A DNA stretch of 12,267 bases from Rhizosphaericola sp047606825 (GCA_047606825.1 JASGDY010000073.1:1-12267); one strand, 5' to 3'. Counted from the stretch's first letter, positions 1 to 6,536 are shown. Made by a program: numbers and translations. Notes: a model not told the origin generated them from the sequence alone.

Positions 1-46
1 GCTACCATAAGTACGCTCCTACGGAGCTGAATTCCATCATCTTTTC
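1..46. repeat. REP-like palindromic repeat, copy A (may extend past the left edge)
   Basis: This copy matches the reverse complement of 3022-3067 at 43 of 46 positions. It contains the short dyad CTCCtacGGAG (16-26). The same core, with paired base changes, recurs in the cluster at 3022-3193. It lies downstream of the CPBP gene and holds no reading frame. It resembles the short palindromic intergenic repeats I remember from other Bacteroidota genomes, but that likeness is unchecked. The true left end may lie outside the window. Confidence 0.75.
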
Positions 47-157
47 ACATTATCCAATTTTTGATTAACATTAATGTTTTGTACTTGAACCTATCATTTT
101 ATATCTGAGAAAGTTTAAACGACTTCAATGTATTGTGCGAAGTTTAGGAAATGTATG

Positions 158-221
158 AAACCTCTCCTCTTAGCCGTCGCTTCTCCCATCGCCTTTAGGA
201 GAGCGGGCGGGGGTGGGGTTT
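158..221. repeat. GC-rich palindromic repeat element overlapping the 3' end of the CPBP gene
   Basis: The segment starts AAACC (158-162) and ends GGTTT (217-221), so its ends are inverted. It contains CTCC (183-186) and GGAG (198-201) arms around a short centre, and it is markedly richer in G and C than its surroundings. Read on the minus strand in other frames it gives the peptide PHPRPLS, which I recognise as a common spurious translation of a dispersed intergenic repeat in Bacteroidota and other bacteria. The last residues and the stop codon of the CPBP gene lie inside it. Confidence 0.6.
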
Positions 222-1144
222 GACGACGACCGTTCCCTTACCCGCCACGCTACAAAGACAAACAATACCAAGCCGCCGAGCTGCCAATACCAAGGCAGCG
301 ATTCGTTCATGTTTTCGGGCGTGAGCTGTTTTTTTTGGGACAACACATACATCGTTACGACCGAGGTAGCATTGTTGATGAAATGGATTAATATGTTCAT
401 TTTCAAGTCCTTTGTCCAACAATAGACGTAGCCCAACAACAAACCCAAAAACGCACGTGGCAAAAATCCATAATACGAACCATGTATCGCGCTAAAAACC
501 ACCGACGTTATCAATATGGCCCAAAACGGCTTCTTGACCCACTGCACCAATATGTTCTGAAAACCGCCCCGGAAAAAAGTCTCTTCCAGTACCGCGGGCA
601 GCAATGCGATGATAAACAGGGAAATCAACAGGTCGCCAACACCATTCATCCGCATCATCGCCATCACTTGCGTATTGTAGTTGTCTTCTATTTGTTGGAA
701 AGTTTTTGCCAAACTTGTAGGTATTGGGATGACTTGGTTGATGGTTCCCATCAAGTCTGTCACGGGCATCGATGCAAATGCCAATCCGATGACCAACAAC
801 CATAACCTTGTACTGGAATGCGTTCTTACATGCAAAAAATCCTTTGGCGGACGTACAACCCTTTGGTATATCCATACAGGGAACAAAAACGTGCAGACCG
901 TGCTGATAAGCTGCATCAGACGTATCAAATTGGTATAAGCCGGGTTGTCCATGTTGCTGGCAAATGTCAACAGGCTGACACCGCTTATCAAAGCAGGGAC
1001 CAGCCCCAATAGACTTCCCAATATCAATCCCACGAACGCCATCCCGACCAATATCCCAAACTGGGATGAGGGCGTGTATTGGATGGTATGTCGCGGCCGC
1101 GGTTTTGCTTCCGACTCTCCAGTCAATAGCTCTTCGTCTTCCAT
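170..1144 (-). CDS. CPBP (Abi) family intramembrane glutamic-type protease
   Basis: This is a multi-pass inner-membrane protein of 324 residues from the ATG at 1144; an in-frame TTG two codons upstream is a less likely start. The three CPBP motifs are intact: EExxxR (E187, E188, R192), FxxxH (F217, H221) and HxxxN (H254, N258), all in predicted membrane helices. By family knowledge these residues form the active site of Rce1-like intramembrane proteases. Bacterial members are linked to peptide maturation, immunity to self-made bacteriocins, or unknown roles; the substrate here is unknown. The N-terminus (about 25 residues) is polar and cytosolic. The last 16 or so residues, NPTPARSPKGDGRSDG, are encoded by the repeat at 158-221 and are probably not part of the ancestral protein. 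The gene is divergent from dusB, with about 210 bp between the two starts. Confidence 0.9.
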   Translation of the reverse strand: MEDEELLTGESEAKPRPRHTIQYTPSSQFGILVGMAFVGLILGSLLGLVPALISGVSLLTFASNMDNPAYTNLIRLMQLISTVCTFLFPVWIYQRVVRPPKDFLHVRTHSSTRLWLLVIGLAFASMPVTDLMGTINQVIPIPTSLAKTFQQIEDNYNTQVMAMMRMNGVGDLLISLFIIALLPAVLEETFFRGGFQNILVQWVKKPFWAILITSVVFSAIHGSYYGFLPRAFLGLLLGYVYCWTKDLKMNILIHFINNATSVVTMYVLSQKKQLTPENMNESLPWYWQLGGLVLFVFVAWRVRERSSSNPTPARSPKGDGRSDG

Positions 1145-1191
1145 AAACAAATAAGGACTTAACTTTGCGGCGAAGATAAGGCATTAGCATA

Positions 1192-1222
1192 GACCGAAAG
1201 ACCGAAGTCCGAAAGACCGTAA
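1192..1222. repeat. Degenerate tandem octamer repeat (GACCGAAA-like, about 4 units)
   Basis: Units read GACCGAAA, GACCGAA, GTCCGAAA and GACCGTAA in succession, between the divergent CPBP and dusB genes. Short runs of this type occur near gene starts in other Bacteroidota (from memory). They are candidates for slippage and could alter spacing in the shared promoter region. An exact -7-like TAAGTTTG sits at the right end (1220-1227) but lacks a -33 partner at the usual distance. Confidence 0.5.
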
Positions 1223-1356
1223 GTTTGATGAAGCGGACTTTGCGGGGAATAAAGCCTAACTTCTTTTGACGTTAGGGGTTGAACATTATGTCCCAGCGTT
1301 AAGCTTTTTGTTTTTGACTTTTCACTTTTGGCTTAATTCTTAATTTCCGATTCTAA

Positions 1357-2391
1357 ATGGCTCAGATAGGCAATATCATATTACCGGAATTTCCCTTGTT
1401 GCTCGCACCGATGGAGGACGTGAGCGACCCGCCTTTCCGTGCCGTGTGCAAAGACAACGGGGCAGACCTGATGTACACCGAATTTATCAGCAGCGAAGGG
1501 CTTATCCGCGACGCGATGAAAAGCCGCCAGAAGCTGGATATTTTTGAGGAGGAAAGGCCTGTCGGCATACAGATTTTTGGTGGCGACGAAGAAGCCATGT
1601 CCATCAGCGCGCGCATCGTGGAGACGGTCAATCCCGATTTGCTGGACATCAATTTTGGTTGTCCGGTCAAGAAGGTCGTGACCAAAGGTGCCGGTGCTGG
1701 CGTGTTGAAAGATATAGACCTGATGGTGCGGCTGACCGATGCCGTCGTCAAAAGCACGTCGTTGCCGGTAACCGTCAAGACGCGCCTCGGCTGGGACAAT
1801 GACAGCCTGAATATTTTGGAAGTGTCGGAGCGTTTGCAGGACGTGGGCATCCAGGCGCTTTCCATCCATGGCCGTACACGCGCGCAGATGTACAAAGGCC
1901 ATGCGGACTGGACATTGATTGGCAAGGTCAAGGAAAATCCGCGCATCCACATTCCCATCTTCGGCAACGGCGACATCGACAGTCCTGAAAAAGCCGTGGA
2001 ATATAAAAACCGTTACGGTCTGGACGGACTGATGATTGGCCGTGCCGCTATCGGTTATCCCTGGATTTTCCGGGAAATCAAACACTATATCCAAACAGGC
2101 GCGCACTTGCCGCCGCCGACCATCCAGGAGCGTATCGATGTCATCAAAAAACACCTCGTCGGCTCCATGAAATGGAAAGGTGACAAGCTCGGCATCCTCG
2201 AAATGCGCCGCCATTACGCCAACTACCTCAAAGGTTTTCCTTCCGTCAAAGACTTTCGCAACCTGTTGGTCAACCTATCGACCTACCCGGAAATAGAAGC
2301 CGTTTTGGACAGCATGGTCGTGCGCTATGACGGTTATGTGCCAGAAAGAGGATTGGCGTCATATCCCGAAGGCAATGCGTGTGCAGGATAA
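1357..2391 (+). CDS. dusB: tRNA-dihydrouridine synthase, DusB type
   Basis: A 344-residue FMN-dependent enzyme that reduces uridines in the tRNA D-loop to dihydrouridine using NADPH, in the cytosol. Visible features are the N-terminal APMEDVSD (17-24), which begins the TIM-barrel; the catalytic-cysteine motif NFGCPVKKV with C102 as the general acid; VTVKTRLGW (138-146), with a lysine of the active site; SIHGRTRAQMYKG (169-181); and phosphate-binding strands FGNGDI (202-207) and MIGRAAIGYPWIF (226-238). A helical C-terminal region follows. Length matches the family. The ATG at 1357 is the first in frame and leads straight into the barrel. It is divergent from the CPBP gene and lies 12 bp upstream of a Crp/Fnr-like gene, so the two may be cotranscribed. 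I saw no clean housekeeping promoter in 1145-1356. Assignment to DusB rather than another Dus subgroup rests on resemblance only. Confidence 0.9.
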   Translation: MAQIGNIILPEFPLLLAPMEDVSDPPFRAVCKDNGADLMYTEFISSEGLIRDAMKSRQKLDIFEEERPVGIQIFGGDEEAMSISARIVETVNPDLLDINFGCPVKKVVTKGAGAGVLKDIDLMVRLTDAVVKSTSLPVTVKTRLGWDNDSLNILEVSERLQDVGIQALSIHGRTRAQMYKGHADWTLIGKVKENPRIHIPIFGNGDIDSPEKAVEYKNRYGLDGLMIGRAAIGYPWIFREIKHYIQTGAHLPPPTIQERIDVIKKHLVGSMKWKGDKLGILEMRRHYANYLKGFPSVKDFRNLLVNLSTYPEIEAVLDSMVVRYDGYVPERGLASYPEGNACAG

Positions 2392-2403
2392 AAACAAACA
2401 AAC

Positions 2404-2982
2404 ATGTTGGAACAGCGTAAAGACAATCTTCAACTTGAGGAGGGCAAATGGAGCGACTACACAAGCTGTTTCAACCGCATCGAAGTACCCGCCAAAACGA
2501 TACTTCTGTATGAAGGACAAGTTTCAAAAAAGATGTTCCTGATTGAAAAAGGCTGTATCCGTGTATGGTTCAACAACAATGGAAAAGAAGTTACCGCCCA
2601 ATTTTTCTTTGAAAACGAACCAGTCGGCTCCATCGAAAGTTTCTTGAAAAACATTCCCAGCCCAACGACGATAGAAACCATCGAACCAAGCATTATATGG
2701 TGGATACACAAAGACGACTTAAACAGAATACTCGAAGAAATCAAAGAAATCCCACACCTCCGGAATATGTTCATCGACAAGATATTCGAGCGGACTTTCG
2801 ACTATATGAAATACTTTTTTTCCTCCATCAAGGACACGCCGCAGCAACGCTATCTTAACTTGATGGGAGAGAGGCCCGAGATTATAAAACGTGTCCCCCA
2901 ACATTACATCGCTTCCTATCTGGGCGTTTCAACTGTCCATCTCAGCCGCATCAAAAGTAAACTGACAAAGAAAAAGAGGTGA
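2404..2982 (+). CDS. Crp/Fnr family transcriptional regulator
   Basis: A 192-residue regulator with an N-terminal cyclic-nucleotide-binding-like beta barrel (about 25-115: EVPAKTILLYEGQVSKKMF, then FLIEKGCIRVWF), a dimerisation helix (about 117-142) and a C-terminal winged HTH (about 164-187: VPQHYIASYLGVSTVHLSRIK). It lacks the N-terminal cysteine cluster of oxygen-sensing FNR (only C22 and C51), so an iron-sulfur sensor is unlikely. Members of this short Bacteroidota type usually do not conserve the cAMP-contact residues, and the ligand is unknown. It starts 12 bp after dusB. The next gene on the same strand is an NADPH-type oxidoreductase with a dyad (3217-3232) over its promoter, which suggests a local regulator and target pair. 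The family is clear; the role is inferred. Confidence 0.88.
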   Translation: MLEQRKDNLQLEEGKWSDYTSCFNRIEVPAKTILLYEGQVSKKMFLIEKGCIRVWFNNNGKEVTAQFFFENEPVGSIESFLKNIPSPTTIETIEPSIIWWIHKDDLNRILEEIKEIPHLRNMFIDKIFERTFDYMKYFFSSIKDTPQQRYLNLMGERPEIIKRVPQHYIASYLGVSTVHLSRIKSKLTKKKR

Positions 2983-3021
2983 TTGCGTTTGATAATGCTA
3001 ATCAAGAGTTGAAAATAATAG

Positions 3022-3067
3022 GAAAAGATGATGTATTTCAGCTCCGTAGGAGTGTACTTATGGTAGC
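3022..3067. repeat. REP-like palindromic repeat, copy B
   Basis: This is the inverted copy of 1-46 (43 of 46 identical), ending with CTCCgtaGGAG (3042-3052) and the 'cttatggtagc' tail. It begins about 40 bp after the Crp/Fnr stop codon and forms the left part of the palindrome cluster. Confidence 0.75.
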
Positions 3068-3092
3068 ATCGGTTATAATATGGGTTATAAAA

Positions 3093-3139
3093 TTCCGTAG
3101 GAACGACCTTATCAACAATATAAGGTCGTTCCTACGGAA
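3093..3139. repeat. Perfect 20-bp hairpin made of two opposed REP-like units
   Basis: Arms 3093-3112 and 3120-3139 are exact reverse complements around a 7-nt loop (3113-3119). Each arm carries TTCCgtaGGAA or its complement and the ATAAGGTCG block, so it is two members of the same repeat family head to head. There is no T-run after it, so it is not a typical intrinsic terminator. It could still slow or protect the 3' end of the regulator transcript. Confidence 0.8.
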
Positions 3140-3162
3140 CTCATTTTGAACGAATCGGTTAT

Positions 3163-3193
3163 TTCTACCATAAGTTCGTCCACTACGGCGGAC
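3163..3193. repeat. REP-like palindromic repeat, copy C (diverged)
   Basis: The segment shares CTACCATAAGT (3165-3175) exactly with copy A and continues with a GTCC...GGAC dyad (3178-3192). This is a diverged member in the opposite orientation to copy B, so 3022-3193 has overall two-fold symmetry around the hairpin. Confidence 0.6.
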
Positions 3194-3216
3194 TTTTCCA
3201 ACCCTTGATTGTATTT

Positions 3217-3232
3217 AATAACAAATGTTATT
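3217..3232. promoter_or_regulatory. Candidate Crp/Fnr-type operator (AATAACA-AA-TGTTATT)
   Basis: A perfect 7-bp inverted repeat with a 2-bp centre, ending on the putative -33 TTG (3231-3233) of the oxidoreductase promoter. Size and symmetry suit a Crp/Fnr dimer, and a gene for such a regulator lies just upstream. Binding is inferred, not shown. Confidence 0.5.
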
Positions 3233-3261
3233 GTTCGGACGTAACGGCCCCATTAGTTTTG
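3231..3261 (+). promoter_or_regulatory. Candidate Bacteroidota housekeeping promoter for the oxidoreductase gene
   Basis: TTG (3231-3233), 20-bp spacer, then TAGTTTTG (3254-3261), which fits TAnnTTTG. A start point near 3268 would give a leader of about 14 nt before the ATG at 3282. Confidence 0.5.
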
Positions 3262-3281
3262 CTATATAAAATTATAGGAAA

Positions 3282-4256
3282 ATGAAAGCCGCAGTAGTAT
3301 TTCAAAAAGGTGAACTGCCCAAGTATGTGGAAGACTTTGCAGAACCGATAGCGCAAAACGACAATGAATTATTGGTTTCCATAAAAGCATCCGCCGTCAA
3401 AAACCTTGACAAGACGCGCGCGAGCGGAAGACATTATTCCACGCAGGATGAAACATGGACGGCAAAAGTCCCGGGCGGCGACGGCGTTGGCCTGTTGGCA
3501 GACGGCACGCGTGTTTACGGAATCGGTGTAAGTGGAATGCTTGCCGAAAAAGCAATCGTAGAAAAAGACAGAACCGTAAAGCTTCCCGAAGGTATCGACG
3601 ATGCGACGGCCGCCGCTTTGCCCAATGCGGTTATGGGTTCGGCATTGGCATTGCGTTTCAGGGCTGTTTTGCAAAATGGGGAAACTGTCTTGCTAAACGG
3701 CGCAACAGGTGTCACCGGCAAAATCGCCGTGCAGATTGCCAAATATTACGGTGCAAAAAAAGTCATCGCAACAGGTAGGAACGACATCTCCCTACAGGAA
3801 TTGTTGTCCTTAGGTGCAGACGAAATTATTTCGCTGAACCAGGAAGATGAAAGTTTTGTCGCGCAGATTAAAAATAGGCACGGTGAAAACCCTATTGATG
3901 TTGTGATTGATTATTTGTGGGGACACAGTGCGGAGTTGGTTTTGTCCGCGTTGCAGGGCAACGGTGGATTTTCACACCGCACGCGTTTCGTTACGGTAGG
4001 AGCTATGGCAGGTGATACGATTACATTGTCTTCCTCGATTCTACGAAGCACAGATATCCATATTCTAGGCTCGGGCTTGGGAAGCTGGACGGGTTCCGAA
4101 GTGCAATTGTTCATCACGGAAATCCTTCCTGAAATGTTTCAGATCTCGGTGGATGGAAAGCTCAGCATAGAAACCATAAACGTTGCACTCAAGGATATTG
4201 AACATGTCTGGGGTATGGATATTCACGGTGGCAAACGCTTGGTTGTCCTAGTCTGA
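3282..4256 (+). CDS. NADP(H)-dependent oxidoreductase, MDR / quinone oxidoreductase type (zinc-free)
   Basis: A 324-residue medium-chain dehydrogenase/reductase. An N-terminal GroES-like fold (about 1-105: IKASAVKNLDKTRASG, then VPGGDGVG at 63-70) is followed by a Rossmann domain with the glycine motif GATGVTG (140-146), whose AxxGxxG form is typical of quinone oxidoreductases. The basic GRN after the second strand (165-167) fits NADPH preference. The cysteine and histidine ligands of catalytic or structural zinc are absent, so this is a reductase of quinones or activated alkenes rather than an alcohol dehydrogenase; the substrate cannot be named. It has its own promoter with a dyad over it, downstream of a Crp/Fnr-like gene. 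It converges on hddC with only 17 bp between the stop codons. Confidence 0.85.
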   Translation: MKAAVVFQKGELPKYVEDFAEPIAQNDNELLVSIKASAVKNLDKTRASGRHYSTQDETWTAKVPGGDGVGLLADGTRVYGIGVSGMLAEKAIVEKDRTVKLPEGIDDATAAALPNAVMGSALALRFRAVLQNGETVLLNGATGVTGKIAVQIAKYYGAKKVIATGRNDISLQELLSLGADEIISLNQEDESFVAQIKNRHGENPIDVVIDYLWGHSAELVLSALQGNGGFSHRTRFVTVGAMAGDTITLSSSILRSTDIHILGSGLGSWTGSEVQLFITEILPEMFQISVDGKLSIETINVALKDIEHVWGMDIHGGKRLVVLV

Positions 4257-4273
4257 CCCCGGTGGATTTTTGT

Positions 4274-4996
4274 TTACCTGCCAAACAAAGGCGGCAACGC
4301 TGCCTGTGCTCTTCCATAATCCTCTGGAATACCGATGTCGATAAAATAGCCGTTTTGTAGAATGCCAAACAGCGTGTTGTGGTCAGCCTGTTGTTCCAGG
4401 AAATCTTTTTCAAAAGAAAATTTTTCGGGCAAGCCGAGTTGCAGGAAGCGGTGTGCATTTAACATATACACACCCCCGTTGATATTGCCTTCGGCATAAT
4501 ATTGTTTTTCCTTGAAATTGACAACTTGGTTGCTTTCGTCTAGTTCCACAACGCCATAGCGTTCAAAATCTTTCATGGGTTTCAACGCCAATGTGCATAA
4601 GGCCTTGGTTGTTTCATGTGCTTTTTTCAGGACGTCTGCATCGATTTCAAACAAAGTGTCTCCATTGGCAATGAACACATTTTCAGTTTCGGCCAGATGG
4701 GCGGCCTTTTGGATGGCACCGCCCGTGCCAAGCGGTTCGTTTTCCACGGAGATTTTGTACTGTGCGTTGGTATGGAAAAAAGGGGAGTCCTCGGAAGACA
4801 GATACGCCTCAATCGCTTCGTGCATGTACCCCAAAGCAAAAATAAATGTAGCAACACCCTGTCTCAAGAAATACTGCACCAGATACCACAAAAAGGGTTT
4901 CCCGGCAATCGTTGCCATGCTTTTGGGTAAGTCAGCGACGACGCTTCGCAGCCGCGTTCCCTGTCCGCCGGAGAGGATGATACATTCTGTTGCCAT
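4274..4996 (-). CDS. hddC: D-glycero-alpha-D-manno-heptose 1-phosphate guanylyltransferase-like nucleotidyltransferase
   Basis: A 240-residue GT-A nucleotidyltransferase. It shows the signature GGQGTRLRS (10-18), LPKSM with the nucleotide-contacting K25, GKPFLWYLV (32-40), EPLGTGG (87-93) for base recognition and the metal-binding NGD (111-113). A substrate-recognition part follows (GNINGGVYMLN near 170). Family members transfer a nucleotidyl group to a sugar 1-phosphate in the cytosol. By sequence alone it could be another sugar 1-phosphate nucleotidyltransferase. Its position 2 bp after an HddA-like heptose kinase makes the GDP-heptose role the best reading: it would join GTP and D-glycero-alpha-D-manno-heptose 1-phosphate to give GDP-heptose for capsule, O-antigen or S-layer glycans. 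Confidence 0.82.
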   Translation of the reverse strand: MATECIILSGGQGTRLRSVVADLPKSMATIAGKPFLWYLVQYFLRQGVATFIFALGYMHEAIEAYLSSEDSPFFHTNAQYKISVENEPLGTGGAIQKAAHLAETENVFIANGDTLFEIDADVLKKAHETTKALCTLALKPMKDFERYGVVELDESNQVVNFKEKQYYAEGNINGGVYMLNAHRFLQLGLPEKFSFEKDFLEQQADHNTLFGILQNGYFIDIGIPEDYGRAQAALPPLFGR

Positions 4997-4998
4997 GG

Positions 4999-6024
4999 TT
5001 ATTTGTTCCTCCAGGTAATCAAACCTTTTTGTGTCAGTTGGAAATCACGCACCTCGCCGCCCAGTTGGAGTAAGGCCTGCATGACTTGGTAACGTGTGTT
5101 GTTGGGGCAGTAAAATGTCATGAAGCCGCCGCCGCCGGCACCGCTGATTTTGCCACCGGTTGCGCCCGCATCGATTGCCGTCGCGTAGATGTCGTCGATG
5201 AAACCGTTGGAAATATGCGTCGCCATCTGTTTTTTCTGTTGGAAACCGTAATCCAATATCTGTCCGAACGCGTTCAGGTCGCCTTTGAGCAATGCTTCCT
5301 TGAGCATGACCGCCTGTTTTTTGAGGTTGTGCATGGCCTCGATGGATTTTTCGTTGTTGGCGCGGACGTTTTTTTGCTGTTCCTCGATGATTTTGGCGCT
5401 TTCGCGGCTGGTCGAGGTATAGTAGAGGACGAGGTTGTTTTCCAGTTCGTTGATGTATTCCTCGCGGATGCGCAACGGGTTGACAATTACTTTGTCGCCG
5501 CCGTAGAACTCCATGAAGTTGCAACCGCCAAAAGTCGCGGCATATTGGTCCTGCTTGCCTCCGCTGAGTCTCAGGTCTTTGCGTTCAATGTTGTAGGCAT
5601 AATGCGCAATATCGTATTCCCCGAGCGGGAGTTTGAGCATCTCCACAAAAGCACCGATGATGGCAACGACGAGCGTGGACGAAGTGCCCAGCCCGCTTCC
5701 CGCCGGCGCATCCACGTAGGTGGACAGACGAAAACCTTTGGACTCAAATGCATAGTCTTTTTGGATGCGGTTGTACACGCCTTTGAGCAGGTCGAGATGC
5801 CCGTTGATAGGTAGTTCTTTTTGCCAACCGTAAGATTCGGATTCGTTGCGGTCGAGTGCTGTGACGGTTATTTTGCCGTCTTCGGTTGGTTCGATGTTGG
5901 CGTGCGCATACAGCGAAAGGGTAATGTTCAAAATCGCACCGCCGTACAAGTCGCTGTACGGACTGACATCCGTGCCGCCGCCGGCAAGTCCGATGCGCAA
6001 CGGCGCCTTACTTCGGTATATCAT
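4999..6024 (-). CDS. hddA: D-glycero-alpha-D-manno-heptose 7-phosphate kinase (GHMP family)
   Basis: A 341-residue GHMP-superfamily sugar kinase of the HddA type. The N-terminal SKAPLRIGLAGGGTD (5-19) and the phosphate loop DAPAGSGLGTSST (105-117) are intact. SGGKQDQYAATFGG (154-167) is characteristic of the heptose and fucose kinase branch. The C-terminal GHMP motif GGKISGAGGGGFM lies near 291-303. HddA phosphorylates D-glycero-alpha-D-manno-heptose 7-phosphate at C1; GmhA-like isomerase (before) and GmhB-like phosphatase (after) complete the route and are not in this window. The start is the ATG at 6024; its stop is 2 bp before the hddC start, a clear operon pair. A -7-like element lies upstream at 6046-6053. 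L-fucokinase-like activity is the main alternative, but the hddC neighbour argues against it. Confidence 0.87.
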   Translation of the reverse strand: MIYRSKAPLRIGLAGGGTDVSPYSDLYGGAILNITLSLYAHANIEPTEDGKITVTALDRNESESYGWQKELPINGHLDLLKGVYNRIQKDYAFESKGFRLSTYVDAPAGSGLGTSSTLVVAIIGAFVEMLKLPLGEYDIAHYAYNIERKDLRLSGGKQDQYAATFGGCNFMEFYGGDKVIVNPLRIREEYINELENNLVLYYTSTSRESAKIIEEQQKNVRANNEKSIEAMHNLKKQAVMLKEALLKGDLNAFGQILDYGFQQKKQMATHISNGFIDDIYATAIDAGATGGKISGAGGGGFMTFYCPNNTRYQVMQALLQLGGEVRDFQLTQKGLITWRNK

Positions 6025-6045
6025 CTATCCAAAAATTGTTGTCGG

Positions 6046-6053
6046 CAAACCTA
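6046..6053 (-). promoter_or_regulatory. Possible -7 element of hddA
   Basis: Read on the minus strand this is TAGGTTTG, an exact TAnnTTTG, placed to start transcription about 16 nt before the hddA ATG. No TTTG or TTG is found at the expected distance upstream, so support is weak. Confidence 0.3.
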
Positions 6054-6440
6054 CGGAAAAAAGCCGTGAGGTCGTAGCTGTGGAGCATGGGGATTTTTTT
6101 TAAGGGACTTATTGCAATCTTTGCGCCATTGCTTCCTTGGGACAGCCTTACCAACCCTTGTCCCAGAAAAGAAATTGCCAAGGGTAGACGTGGAAAGAAG
6201 CAATCTTGTTGATGATGGTTTGCCATACCGGGATAATGTGAGGTTAAAATAAAAAGTAAAAAGCAGAAAACGTGGCCGGTCGCATTCGGGATGGTGAAAC
6301 CTTTCATTGGGCAATACGTAAAAATATAAAGACGGAGGAAATCATCGTGCCATATCCAATTAAAATGCATGCCTATCCATTCGAAAGCAATGGAAAAAGG
6401 GATATGCTACACCGCTGCATTTTAGCTTCTTTTTTGCAAA
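6054..6440. other. Gene-free stretch between the hdd operon and greA
   Basis: No reading frame here looks coding: the minus-strand frame 6008-6370 has no recognisable motif and overlaps the hddA start. The only structure I see is a pair of nested inverted repeats: ATTGCTTC (6128-6135) with GAAGCAAT (6197-6204), enclosing TGGGACA (6138-6144) with TGTCCCA (6159-6165). This may be a decayed repeat or chance. Confidence 0.5.
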
Positions 6441-6448
6441 TAAAGATT

Positions 6449-6456
6449 TATATTTG
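6449..6456 (+). promoter_or_regulatory. Probable -7 element of the greA leader transcript
   Basis: TATATTTG exactly matches TAnnTTTG. No TTTG lies at 19-21 bp upstream (a TTTG at 6433-6436 is too close), so the -33 element is weak. A start near 6463 would place the whole terminator hairpin 6477-6513 within the leader of greA. Confidence 0.45.
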
Positions 6457-6476
6457 TAACTGTTCAATAATTGATG

Positions 6477-6513
6477 TGCAGCGCCGCAGGTTTGCGGCGT
6501 TGTATTTTTTTTT
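6477..6513 (+). terminator. Strong intrinsic terminator / attenuator in the greA leader
   Basis: A 12-pair stem (6477-6488 with 6493-6504; two G-U pairs, core CGCCGCA/TGCGGCG) with a GGTT loop is followed at once by nine T residues (6505-6513). It ends 23 bp before the greA ATG. There is no plus-strand gene upstream that would need a terminator within about 2 kb, which suggests it acts on the greA leader itself or on a short RNA of about 50 nt. Confidence 0.75.
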
Positions 6514-6536
6514 GTCTGTAGTTAAATAAAATTGAT

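Noticed and set aside
67..78. 12-bp palindrome AACATTAATGTT
   Set aside because: It lies downstream of the CPBP gene with no promoter or gene start next to it, in AT-rich DNA where such a palindrome is likely by chance.
492..1190. Minus-strand 232-residue frame
   Set aside because: It overlaps the CPBP gene in another frame and has no family motif, while CPBP has all its catalytic motifs.
1255..1276. CCTAAC...GTTAGG hairpin between CPBP and dusB
   Set aside because: The stem is only 6 bp with a 10-nt loop and no T-run; not distinguishable from chance.
1381..2214. Minus-strand 277-residue frame
   Set aside because: It is the shadow of dusB on the other strand; dusB carries every expected motif.
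1..3067. Composite transposon bounded by the inverted repeats at 1-46 and 3022-3067
   Set aside because: There is no transposase between them, the genes are ordinary chromosomal ones, and the same unit recurs several times nearby, as expected of a dispersed repeat.
5008..5012. GGAGG on the minus strand before hddC, as a Shine-Dalgarno site
   Set aside because: It codes for the end of hddA, is 11 nt from the start codon, and Bacteroidota rarely rely on such sites; probably coincidental.
6008..6370. Minus-strand 120-residue frame upstream of hddA
   Set aside because: It overlaps the hddA start, has an irregular composition and no motif; the region reads as non-coding.
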